Shown piece by piece: positions 46,434 to 59,300 of a stretch of DNA of 64,000 nt. Within the stretch, counting starts at the first letter, position 1. The number at the start of each line of letters is the position of its first letter. The stretch covers positions 11,945,001-12,009,000 of the forward strand of contig NC_092570.1 in NCBI RefSeq assembly GCF_037975245.1, in the 5' to 3' direction. The notes beneath the pieces were generated by a model. That model had not been told where the DNA came from and did no database searches. It saw nothing but the letters and a program-made list of their open reading frames with translations. The DNA is from Apostichopus japonicus (lineage: Eukaryota; Echinodermata; Holothuroidea; Aspidochirotida; Stichopodidae). The position numbers and the translations under genes were made by a program.

Positions 46434-49400
46434 CCAATGCTGAACAGTCACCTAGATGTGCCTGTGGAGAGGATATGGCTTATACTTCATGCAATACTCT
46501 GTGCTAGGTAGTCTACTAGTCTAGGCAGATGCAATGAACAGTCACATAGATGTGCCTGTGGAGAGGATATGGTTTATACTTCATGCAATACTCTGTGCTA
46601 GGTAGACTACTAGTCTAGGTAGATGCAATGAACAGTCACATAGATGTGCCTGTGGAGAGGATATGGCTTATAAATACTTCATGCAATACTCCGTGCTAGG
46701 TAGTCTACTAGTCTAGGTAGATGCAATGAACAGTCACATAGATGTGCCTGTGGAGAGGATATGGCTTATACTTCATGCAATACTCTGTGCTAGGTAGTCT
46801 ACTAGTCTAGGTAGATGCAATGAACAGTCACCTAGATGTGTCTGTGGAGAGGATATGGCTTATACTTCATGCAATACTCCGTGCTAGGTAGTCTACTAGT
46901 CTAGGTAGATGCAATGAACAGTCACATAGATGTGCCTGTGGAGAGGATATGGCTTATAAATACTTCATGCAATACTCCGTGCTAGGTAGTCTACTAGTCT
47001 AGGTAGATGCAATGAACAGTCACATAAATGTGTCTGTGGAGAGGATATGGCTTATACTTCATGCAATACTCCTTGCTAGGTAGTCTACTAGTCTAGGTAG
47101 ATGCAATGAACAGTCACATAGATGTGCCTGTGGAGAGGATATGGCTTATACTTCATGCAATACTCCGTGCTAGGTAGTCTACTAGTCTAGGCAGATGCAA
47201 TGAACAGTCACATAGATGTGCCTATGGAGAGGATATGGCTTATACTTCATGCAATACTCTTTGCTAGGTAGTCTACTAGTCTAGGTAGATGCAATGAACA
47301 GTCACATAGATGTGCCTGTGGAGAGGATATGGCTTATACTTCATGCAATACTCTATGCTAGGTAGTCTACTAGTCTAGGTAGGATGCAATGAACAGTCAC
47401 ATAGATGTGCCTGTGGAGAGGATATGGCTTATACTTCATGCAATACTCTGTGCTAGGTAGTCTACTAGTCTAGGTAGATGCAATGAACAGTCACATAGAT
47501 GTGCCTGTGGAGAGGATATGGCTTATACTTCATACAATACTCCGTGCTAGGTAGTCTACTAGTCTAGGCAGATGCAATGAACAGTCACATAGATGTGCCT
47601 GTGGAGAGGATATGGCTTATACTTCATGCAATACTCTTTGCTAGGTAGTCTACTAGTCTAGGTAGATGCAATGAACAGTCACATAGATGTGCCTGTGGAG
47701 AGGATATGGCTTATACTTTATGCAATACTCTATGCTAGGTAGTCTACTAGTCTAGGTAGATGTAATGAACAGTCACATAGATGTGCCTGTGGAGAGGATA
47801 TGGCTTATACTTCATGCAATACTCTGTGCTAGGTAGTCTACTAGTCTAGGTAGATGCAATGAACAGTCACATAGATGTGCCTGTGGAGAGGATATGGCTT
47901 ATACTTCATGCAATACTCTGTGCTAGGTAGTCTACTAGTCTAGGTAGATGCAATGAACAGTCACATAGATGTGTCTGTGGAGAGGATATGGTTTATACTT
48001 CATGCAATACTCCGTGCTAGGTAGTCTACTAGTCTAGGTAGATGCAATGAACAGTCACATAGATGTGTCTGTGGAGAGGATATGGTTTATACTTCATGCA
48101 ATACTCCGTGCTAGGTAGTCTACTAGTCTAGGTAGATGCAATGAACAGTCACATAGATGTGCCTGTGGAGAGGATATGGTTTATACTTCATGCAATACTC
48201 TATGCTAGGTAGTCTACTAGTCTAGGTAGATGCAATGAACAGTCACATAGATGTGTCTGTGGAGAGGATATGGTTTATACTTCATGCAATACTCCGTGCT
48301 AGGTAGTCTACTAGTCTAGGTAGATGCAATGAACAGTCACATAGATGTGCCTGTGGAGAGGATATGGTTTATACTTCATGCAATACTCCGTGCTAGGTAG
48401 TCTACTAGTCTAGGTAGATGCAATGAACAGTCACATAGATGTGCCTGTGGAGAGGATATGGCTTATACTTCATGCAATACTCTATGCTAGGTAGTCTACT
48501 AGTCTAGGTAGATGCAATGAACAGTCACATAGATGTGCCTGTGGAGAGGATATGGCTTATACTTCATGCAATACTCTATGCTAGGTAGTCTACTAGTCTA
48601 GGCAGATGCAATGAACAGTCACATAGATGTGCCTGTGGAGAGGATATGGCTTATACTTCATGCAATACTCTGTGCTAGGTACTAGTCTAGGTAGATGCAA
48701 TGAACAGTCACATAGATATGCCTGTGGAGAGGATATGGCTTATACTTCATGCAATACTCTGTGCTAGGTACTCTACTAGTCTAGGTAGATGCAATGAACA
48801 GTCACCTAGATGTGCCTGTGGAGAGGATATGGCTTATACTTCATGCAATACTCTGTGCTAGGTACTCTACTAGTCTAGGTAGATGCAATGAACAGTCTCC
48901 TAGATGTGCCTGTGGAGAGGATATGGCTTATACTTCATGCAATACTCTGTGCTAGGTACTCTACTAGTCTAGGTAGATGCAATGAACAGTCACATAGATG
49001 TGCCTGTGGAGAGGATATGGCTTATACTTCATGCAATACTCTGTGCTAGGTAGTCTACTAGTCTAGGTAGATGCAATGAACAGTCACCTAGATGTGCCTG
49101 TGGAGAGGATATGGCTTATACTTCATGCAATACTCCGTGCTAGGTAGTCTACTAGTCTAGGTAGATGCAATGAACAGTCACATAGATGTACCTGTGGAGA
49201 GGATATGGCTTATACCTAGGCAATACTCTGTGCTAGGTAGTCTACTAGTCTAGGTAGATGCAATGAACAGTCACATAGATGTACCTGTGGAGAGGATATG
49301 GCTTATACTTCATACAATACTCTGTGCTAGGTAGTCTACTAGTCTAGGTAGATGCAATGAACAGTCACATAGATGTGCCTATGGAGAGGATATGGCTTAT

Positions 49401-49546
49401 ACTTCATGCAATACTCTGTGCTAGGTAGTCTACTAGTCTAGGTAGATGCAATGAACAGTCACATAGATGTGCCTGTGGAGAGGATATGGCTTATACTTTA
49501 TGCAATACTCTATGCTAGGTAGTCTACTAGTCTAGGTAGATGCAAT
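46434..49546 (+). repeat. 94-bp tandem repeat, about 33 copies
   Basis: The monomer starts gatgcaatgaacagtcacat and ends tagtctactagtctaggta. The spacing of successive gatgcaatg motifs is 94 bp (for example 46528 and 46622). Most variation is single bases (ctctgtg/ctccgtg/ctctatg, gtgcctg/gtgtctg). A 4-bp insertion (ttataaatac) occurs in two monomers about 288 bp apart, pointing to a three-monomer duplication. One monomer near 48680 lacks 5 bp. The left edge is tgctgaacagtcacc near 46439 and the right edge is gatgcaataaattt at about 49540. It is unrelated in sequence to the 36-bp and 805-bp arrays. Every monomer has stops in all frames. Confidence 0.97.
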
Positions 49547-52500
49547 AAATTTTCAGTCATGATTTTGACTGTATGTTACAAAGTTTGAGTTTGAGTGAAT
49601 ATACAGATAAAAAAAGACATCTTTTCAGATGGCTAAGGTCTAAAGTTCCCTGAACAATAACCCTTCATGGATATGATAAGAGTTCACAACTTCTAATATC
49701 ACAACAGTCAATAACAATTGTTTCACTTCTTCACTATCAAACCAGAAAACAATAACGTTTAGTGGTTCCGATGCCCAAATATATTCAAACTGTGGTAAGC
49801 CATACTGTACATGTTAAAGGTCAAGGGACATCTAGAGTTGACTTTCAATGATGTAAAACTTAACAATTCTAATGTTAAGAAAAACCCAACTCCACGTCCA
49901 TTTTCAATCTCCAAAGGGGTAGAAATTGGTAACAAGTACTATTACGTAATAGTTTTCATGGCGTCACGGGGGGAAGCGCAGAAGAGGGCAAACAAGTAAC
50001 TGTTCTGGGCAATGTATGAGTATGGAGAAATCTGTAACTAACAAAATAATACCTTCCTCAACAGTCTGTTACAAGAAAGTTAGGATTGGGATTTAGGTAA
50101 AAACTCACAGCAACAATCAAGCAACAAAAACTCCACAAAATTAAGCAAAATTGCTTTGGTTAGGAAAAGAAGAAACAAATGAAGTCATTTGTTTACCAAG
50201 TCAAAAGTGTATGATATCGTCACGGGGAACTGCTTACTGCTATCACATACAGTTGGTATCCACGCACTAATACGCATACACAGCATGCTTAGCTAGCTCA
50301 CACATATTGCGGTGGCATTGACTGTAAATTGAATGATCATAGAGGCTTTTGGATTCAGATAGCGATAGCGAAGAAGGCTGAGAAATGGATGACATGTTTG
50401 ACAATCGTGGGAAATTTTTCCCTACATGTTCGAGCTGGAGACCAGCGAAGAGGGGCCCGGATCGGACAGCGATGTCAAAACTGCTCGTCTTGACGGAACA
50501 CAATAGTAATGTTAGGCCTAGAATTCTATATAGGCTAGTTGTGTGACTAGTTAGGCCTAGATCAAATATTGTTATCTAACTTTCCCCATGAAAGAAATTC
50601 CAACATGGAACGTTACCCCCAAGACCAGATAAACAGGAAGGACATACCCTATTGTGATGATAGTTTATGTCAGCTAAATGAAGATGACCAGGAGAAAATA
50701 AAAGAGTGGTCTGAATCTATGTGATAATAGTGTTACTGAGCTATCAGTGTTAGAGGAACACGAAACTTGCGCAAATCTCTAAATACAATGTAGGTACATC
50801 ACCAAACCAAGCATGAAATAAATCGGACAATACGATTAAGTCCCCCGCCCACTCCTTAATATTCAGGAGATGGGAACCAATAACAATAGGGCACATCTAC
50901 ACATCATGGGGCATCTACTAAGTATCACATTGATTCAACTTGTAGTTGTTGAGATATCGTGATTACAAGCTAGCCGTCACTTACACACACACAAACACCC
51001 ATACAGGCGTAAGGTGGTTTACGGGGACTCAACCTTTTGGCTATCATTATGGGGACCGTTAGTTACAATGATCACAGAGGCTTCAAACTTTGAATTTGTA
51101 ATGACCTTTCCATCCAAAATTAAGTTAGGGATTATTTATGTTTTTATTTACTTTTGTTATAGTGTTACTATACAAGACATTCCACATTACTTGTGGGGAC
51201 TCACTACTGACTTAACACACACTGAATTGGTTTATGGGGACCTCACTGGAAGTTTGTTATTTCAATCATAATCAATGTAGCATGCTTCTGTTCCATTGTC
51301 AGTATATCATGGGGAAGGGGAAGGGGGGGTGATAAGGGAAAAAATTACTTCACACATGACAAGTGAGTTGGCCACAGACTTGTTTGAAACTGGTATCAGC
51401 TGGATATCATTTGAGAAGCACTACTTCTAACTGTTCATGATCGAAGTGTGCTTATTATCCATTCCTGGGATGCCGAAGGGGGTATGATGGGGAAAACAGT
51501 GTGTTACTTCAAATAATGATCGTTAGGGACACATTATAGTTTTTGCAGAAAGGTTGATATCGAAAAATGAAAAAAAAAAAAACTTCAAGCCACATAATTT
51601 CAATCATTACCAATGTAATTATATTCCATAGTGTTATTGGTAGTAATTTCTGGGGTGGAGGAAGGGGGGGGGGGGAGTGGAGGAGGAGGAGGCATAATGA
51701 TTGAACAAGATATCTGGCATTTCACAATTGTCATGGAAGGATGCCATATATTGGTTTGTTGCATATGGAACTTATTTCCTGATACATCCCTCAAATTTTA
51801 ATTCCATGCAATTTTGAAAGAATGCAATGGTAAATATAGGATAACAATACTGGCCAACTTTTTAAAGCCTTAAGTGGGCACCTTTGTCCTCTCCCACACA
51901 GGAAACATTTAATTGAACTGTTTACCTAAATAACAGTTCAAAACCAAGCTGCTGTTCAAACACTCCATGTTGGTTGGCATCACCACTTGACTCAATTTGA
52001 TTCAAAATAGGGGGATAATTTCAGCATAAGGTGAAGGTGGGGAACCAGGGGGGAGGGGGGTAATCCACCTTCCTCCTTGGAAAAAACACAGCCAAAACAA
52101 CACCCTTCGTGCCCTGTAAAATAGTAGCACAAAAAAAACCCAAAGAAGAACTTTTATACAACTGTGTGGAAACATAGAGAGGATATTACAGATATTGTAG
52201 AGGAAGTAGAGTAGAGTAGAATTTTATTCAATTCTTGTCATATGTTGCACCCTATGTATCTACATTGCAACAGATTTGTCCATACATATGGAACTGTTTC
52301 AAGACAAATATCAACAGTACATCACTTTATCTTTAAAAAAGTATAATTTTCACTGGTATAATATGGTATGGTATATATTATATTTCATCATAGCTAATCT
52401 TCCTGTCACATTGACAAAGCATGATGTTCACAAATGTTTTGTAAATTTTCTAATTATGCCTTTCTCTTGCATCATAATATTTAGTATTAAAACTCCTCAA

Positions 52501-53330
52501 ACACATACCATCTCAGTTTAATAAATAACTCATCAATATAATATCAAGATCAATGCATGGTGATATAATACAATGTGCTCAATGGTCTCCAAAATGTATG
52601 ATAATCAAAGAACTGAACACAAGAAACAAAGATTCTCTGAAATGAATATTGTGCATAGAGCTGAACTTCACCAATCAGTATGATCTGTTGCTATAGTGCT
52701 GACATATCCACTATGCAAGAATTGTTTGCTTGAAACCAACCCAGCTGACAAAATCCAAGAACATGTTTATTGCATATCCGGAGGTCCCAACACAACATTA
52801 TATAATATGGAACCAAGCAGCCTTGATATACCAACTTGAGCATTTATATGATAGTACTGTGCCAGCCAGCCAGCCCTTGTCTGTAAGAGAGCAGAAAAAC
52901 AATATCTATGTGAGAATATGATAAAATATTTGACAAAGAATAGGGGAAAAGGTTAAAAGGTAGTGTACTTTCCAAGGCATGCCAAACTTTATAGATCTAG
53001 CATATGCAACAGCATATAGCTTAATTGGGTGGTCAAGTCACCTTATCCCCCATTTCCAATCAACAAGTGGAATGACATCAAAGCATTAAATAGACATAAC
53101 ATTGGAATATTAGGCCATTATGAAATGTCAAACCCTGAATAAAGTACTCAAAGTATGAAGTACCTGATTCCCCATGGGCCCATTCCACCTGCCCCATGCA
53201 ATGAACTTCAAAACAGTGTACAATCTGTAGTTTCAAAGACATATCAAACTACAGAAATGTAGCATTTGCTACATAAAATGGTCTAAATAGGGCTCCTATG
53301 TCACTTTCCCAACCATCTCCAGCACGACAG
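49547..53330. other. No gene recognised; dispersed repeats and G-rich runs
   Basis: Poly-G and poly-A runs occur at about 51310, 51570, 51667 and 52048. A repeated ggggac motif lies at 51014-51245 (ttacggggactc, tatggggaccgt, tgtggggactc, tatggggacctc). A weak coding candidate near 50424-50503 is described in the findings. Nothing else is supportable. Confidence 0.5.
50885..51005 (+). repeat. Dispersed repeat copy with AC-rich tail
   Basis: caacttgtagttgttgagat then atcgtgattacaagctagcc and cacacacacaaacac follow the same order (ttatcgtg-ttacaag, then AC run) as the copies at 8.3 and 19.0 kb. The DR1 motif itself is not preserved here. Confidence 0.4.
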
Positions 53331-56300
53331 TGTACAAAAGTCATACAATCTGATATATTATAGAGAAAATAGGGATGTACACTGTTATGGCTTTCTCCTA
53401 TTGTTCGAGAAAGAATTTTTTTTACCATTTCCAACAGCATAGATTAAGGTGATGTATATTAAATGTAATGTAGAAGGTTTTTTTTTTTTCAACTATTAGG
53501 GTCCCAATGTGTGTGAGAATTTAATGAACAGTCTAATATTAATTTTTGACCATCTTATTTTCACCGTTTCAAAGTTTTGATGTCATTCCAAATTGGTGAA
53601 CTGCTTAATCTCAAATACATCAGTGTAGAAAATTACCTTGTCCAACATTTACAGGGTCCACCCATATGTGGAACCATCATGTGGGGCAGAAGTTGGGGGG
53701 GGGGTTGCTGGAGGGGGAAACTGGGAAAGCAGCTATATGTAGGTTAGAGCTATCATTAGGATCAAATATTTCAAAGCATAGGATTTTATGTGTATTCATC
53801 CTTGTTGAATGGGATGGAGGGTCGGGGAGGGGTGGGGGGTCCAATTGACTTGGCTGCCCTCTTGGTCGTCTATTTGCTTTTCTCCTTGCTACGTAAAGTT
53901 TGATATGTCTTGAAAATTACAGTTTGAACACTATCACACTATCTAGCTCATTGCATGTGGCAAGTGGTGCGGGTTACTATGGAATCAGGTACCGTATACA
54001 GGGTCAGACCTCCATAACGTCCTAATATTGTGATATTATGTATAAATAATGTTTTGATGTCATTCCACTAATTGAGCGGAAATGAGGGGTGGGGATGATT
54101 GGAAAGCCCTAATCAGAATATATGCTGTTGCATGTGCTACATTCATACAATTTGATATATTAGAGAGAAAATAGGGATGTACACTGTTATGGCTTTCTCC
54201 TATTGTTTGAGAAATTTTTTTTTTCACCATTTCCAACAGCATAGATTAAGGTGATGTATATTGAATGTAAAGTAGAATGTTTTTTTTTCCCCAACTATTA
54301 GGGTCCCCATAATGTGTGTGAGAATTTAATGAACAGTCTAATATTAGTTTTTGACCATCTTATTTCCACCGTTTCAAAGTTTTGATGTCATTCCAAATTG
54401 GTGAACTGCTTAATCTCAAATACATCAGTGTAGAAAATAACCTTGTCCAACTTTTACAGGCTCCACCCATATGTGGAACCATCATGTGGGGCAAAAGGGG
54501 GGGTGTTGCTGGAGGGGGAAACTGGGAAAGCAGCTATTTGTAGGTTCTAGGGCTATCATTAGGATCAAATATTTGAAAGCATAGAATTTTATGTGTATTC
54601 ATCCTTGTTGAATGGGATGGAGGGTCGAGGAGGGGTGGGGGGGTCCAAGTGACTTACGTGCCCTCTTGGTCGTCTATTTGCTTTTCTACCTGCTACGTAA
54701 AGTTTGATATGTCCTGAAAATTACAGTTTGTACACTATCACTCTATCTAGCTCATTGTATATGTCAAGTGTTGTGGGTTACTATGGAATTTGTTACCCTA
54801 TACAGGGTCAGACCTCCATAACGCCCTAATATTGTGATATTATGTATAAATAATGTTTTGATGTCATTCCACTAGTTGAGTGGGAATGAGGGGTGGGGAT
54901 GATTGGAAAGCCCTAATCAGAATATATGCTGTTGCATGTGCTACATTCATACAATTTGATATATTATAGAGAAAATAGGGATGTACACTGTTATTGCTTT
55001 CTCCTATTGTTTGAGAAAGATTTTTTTGACCATTTCCAACAGCATAGATTAAGGTGATGTATAGTAAATGTAATGTCAAAGGTTATTTTTTCCCAACTAT
55101 TAGGGTCCCCATAATGTGTGTGAGAATTTAATGAACAGTCTAATATTAGTTTTTGACCATCTTATTTTCACCGTTTCAAAGTTTTGATGTCATTCCAAAT
55201 TGGTGAACTGCTTAATCTCAAATACATCAGTGTAGAAAATTACCTTGTCCAACATTTACAGGCTCCACCCATATGTGGAACCATCATGTGGGGCAAAAGG
55301 GGGGGGGTGTTGCTGGAGGGGGAAACTGGGAAAGCAGCTATATGTATGTTCTAGGGCTATCATTAGGATCAAATATTTGAAAGCATAGGATTTTATGTGT
55401 ATTCATCCTTGTTGAACGGGATGGAGGGTCGGGGAGGGGGGAGGGGGGTCCAAGTGACTTGCGTGCCCTCTTGGTCGTCTATTTGCTTTTCTCCCTGCTA
55501 CGTAAAGTTTGATATGTCCTGAAAATTACAGTTTGTACACTATCACTCTATCTAGCTCATTGCATATGTCAAGTGGTGTGGGTTACTATGGAATTAGGTA
55601 CCCTATACAGGGTCAGACCTCCATAACGCCCTAATATTGTGATATTATGTATAAATAATGTTTTGATGTCATTCCACTAGTTGAGTGGGAATGAGGGGTG
55701 GGGATGATTGGAAAGCCCTAATCAGAATATATGCTATTGCATGTGCTACATTCATACAATTTGATATATTAGAGAGAAAATAGGGATGTACACTGATATG
55801 GCTTTCTCCTATTGTTTGAGAATTTTTTTTTTCACCATTTCCAACAGCATAGATTAAGATGATGTATATTAAAAGTAATGTCAAAGGTTTTTTTTTTCCA
55901 ACTATTAGGGTCCCCATAATGTGTGTGAGAATTAAATGAACAATCTAATATTAGTTTTTGACCATCTTATTTTCACCGTTTCAAAGTTTCGATGTCATTC
56001 CAAATTGGTGAACTGCTTAATCTCAAATACATCAGTGTAGAAAATAACCATGTCCAACTTTTACAGGCTCCACCCATATGTGGAACCATCATGTGGGGCA
56101 AAAGGGGGGGGGGGTGTTGCTGGAGGGGGAAACTGGGAAAGCAGCTATATGTAGGTTAGAGCTATCATTAGGATCAAATATTTGAAAGCATAGGATTTTA
56201 TGTGTATTCATCCTTGTTGAATGGGATGGAGGGTCGGGGAGGGGTGGGGGGGGGTCCAAGTGACTTGCGTGCCCTCTTGGTCGTCTATTTGCTTTTCTAC

Positions 56301-59300
56301 CTGCTACGTAAAGTTTGATATGTCCTGAAAATTACAGTTTGTACACTATCACTCTATCTAGCTCATTGCATATGTCAAGGGGTGTGGGTTACTATGGAAT
56401 TAGGTACCCTATACAGGGTCAGACCTCCATAACGCCCTAATATTGTGATATTATGTATAAATAATGTTTTGATGTCATTCCACTAGTTGAGTGGGAATGA
56501 GGGGTGGGGATGATTGGAAAGCCCTAATCAGAATATATGCTGTTGCATGTGCTACATTCATACAATTTGATATATTAGAGAGAAAATAGGGATGTACACT
56601 GTTATGGCTTTCTCCTATTGTTTGAGAAAGATTTTTTTTACCATTTCCAACAGCATAGATTAAGGTGATGTATATTAAATGTAATGTCAAAGGTTTTTTT
56701 TTTTTACTGTTAGGGTCCCCATAATGTGTGTGAGAATTTAATGAACAGTCTAATATTAATTTTTGACCATCTTATTTTCACCGTTTCAAAGTTTTGATGT
56801 CATTCCAAATTGGTGAACTGCTTAATCTCAAATACATCAGTGTAGAAAATAACCTTGTCCAACATTTACAGGCTCCACACATATGTGGAACCATCATGTG
56901 GGGCAGAAGGTGGGGGGGGGGGGGTTGCTGAGGGGGAAACTGGGAAAGCAGCTATATGTAGGTTAGAGCTATCATTAGGATCAAATATTTGAAAGCATAG
57001 GATTTTATGTGTATTCATCCTTGTTGATGGGATGGAGGGTCGAGGCGGGGTGGGGGTCCAATGACTTGCGTGCCCTCTTGGTCGTCTATTTGCTTTTCTA
57101 CCTGCTACGTAAAGTTTGATATGTCTTGAAAATTACAGTTTGTACACTATCACACTATCTAGCTCATTGCATGTGGCAAGTGGTGTGGGTCACTATGGAA
57201 TCAGGTACCGTATACAGGGTCAGACCTCCATAACGCCCTAATATTGTGATATTATGTATAAATAATGTTTTGATGTCATTCCACTAGTTGAGTGGGAATG
57301 AGGGGTGGGGATGATTGGAAATCCCTATTCAGAATATATGCTGTTGCATGTGCTACATTCATACAATTTGATATATTATAGAGAAAATAGGGATGTACAC
57401 TGATATGGCTTTCTCCAATTGTTTGAGAAAGATTTTTTTACCATTTCCAACAGCATAGATTAAGGTGATGTATATTAAATGTAATGTAGAATGTTTTTTT
57501 TTTCAACTATTTGGGTCCCCATAATGTGTGTGAGAATTTAATGAACAGTCTAATATTAATTTTTGACCATCTTATTTCCACCTTTTCAAAGTTTTGTTGT
57601 CATTCCAAATTGATGAACTGCTTAATCTCAAATACATCAGTGTAGAAAATAACCTTGTCCAACTTTTACAGGCTCCACCCATATGTGGAACCATCATGTG
57701 GGGCAAAAGGGGGGGGGGTGTTGCTGGAGGGGGAAACTGGGAAAGCAGCTATATGTAGGTTCTAGGGCTATCATTAGGATCAAATATTTGAAAGCATAGG
57801 ATTTTATGTGTATTCATCCTTGTTGAATGGGATGGAGGGTCGGGGAGGGGTGGGGGCTGTCCAATTGACTTGGCTGCCCTATTGGTCGTCTATTTGCTAT
57901 TCTCCCTGCTACGTAAAGTTTGATATGTCCTGAAAATTACAGTTTGTACACTATCACTCTATCTAGATCATTGCATGTGGCAAGTGGTGTGGGTTACTAT
58001 GGAATCAGGTACCATATACAGGGTCAGACCTCCATAACGCCCTAATAATGTGATATTATGTATAAATAATGTTTTGATGTCATTCCGCTAGTTGAGTGGG
58101 AATGAGGGGTGGGGATGATTGGAAAGCCCTAATCAGAATATATATGCTGTTGCATGTGCTACATTCATACAATTTGATATATTATAGAGAAAATAGGGAT
58201 GTACACTGTTATGGCTTTCTCCTATTGTTTGAGAAATTTTTTTTTTCACCATTTCCAACAGCATAGATTAAGGTGATGTACATGGAATGTAAAGTAGAAT
58301 GTTTTTTTTTTCCCAACTATTAGGGTCCCCATAATGTGTGTGAGAATTTAATGAACAGTCTAATATTAGTTTTTGACCATCTTATTTCCACCGTTTCAAA
58401 GTTTTGATGTCATTCCAAATTGGTGAACTGCTTAATCTCAAATACATCAGTGTAGAAAATAACCTTGTCCAACTTTTACAGGCTCCACCCATATGTGGAA
58501 CCATCATGTGGGGCAAAAGGGGGGGGTGTTGCTGGAGGGGGAAACTGGGAAAGCAGCTATTTGTAGGTTCTAGGGCTATCATTAGGATCAAATATTTGAA
58601 AGCATAGAATTTTATGTGTATTCATCCTTGTTGAATGGGATGGAGGGTCGAGGAGGGGTGGGGGGGTCCAAGTGACTTACGTGCCCTCTTGGTCGTCTAT
58701 TTGCTTTTCTACCTGCTACGTAAAGTTTGATATGTCCTGAAAATTACAGTTTGTACACTATCACTCTATCTAGCTCATTGTATATGTCAAGTGTTGTGGG
58801 TTACTATGGAATTTGTTACCCTATACAGGGTCAGACCTCCATAACGCCCTAATATTGTGATATTATGTATAAATAATGTTTTGATGTCATTCCACTAGTT
58901 GAGTGGGAATGAGGGGTGGGGATGATTGGAAAGCCCTAATCAGAATATATGCTGTTGCATGTGCAACATTCATACAATTTGATATATTATAGAGAAAATA
59001 GGGATGTACACTGTTATTGCTTTCTCCTATTGTTTGAGAAAGATTTTTTTGACCATTTCCAACAGCATAGATTAAGGTGATGTATAGTAAATGTAATGTC
59101 AAAGGTTATTTTTTCCCAACTATTAGGGTCCCCATAATGTGTGTGAGAATTTAATGAACAGTCTAATATTAGTTTTTGACCATCTTATTTTCACCGTTTC
59201 AAAGTTTTGATGTCATTCCAAATTGGTGAACTGCTTAATCTCAAATACATCAGTGTAGAAAATTACCTTGTCCAACATTTACAGGCTCCACCCATATGTG

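Noticed and set aside
46434-49546. CRISPR-like array
   Set aside because: The units are contiguous with no unique spacers, and the genome is clearly eukaryotic.
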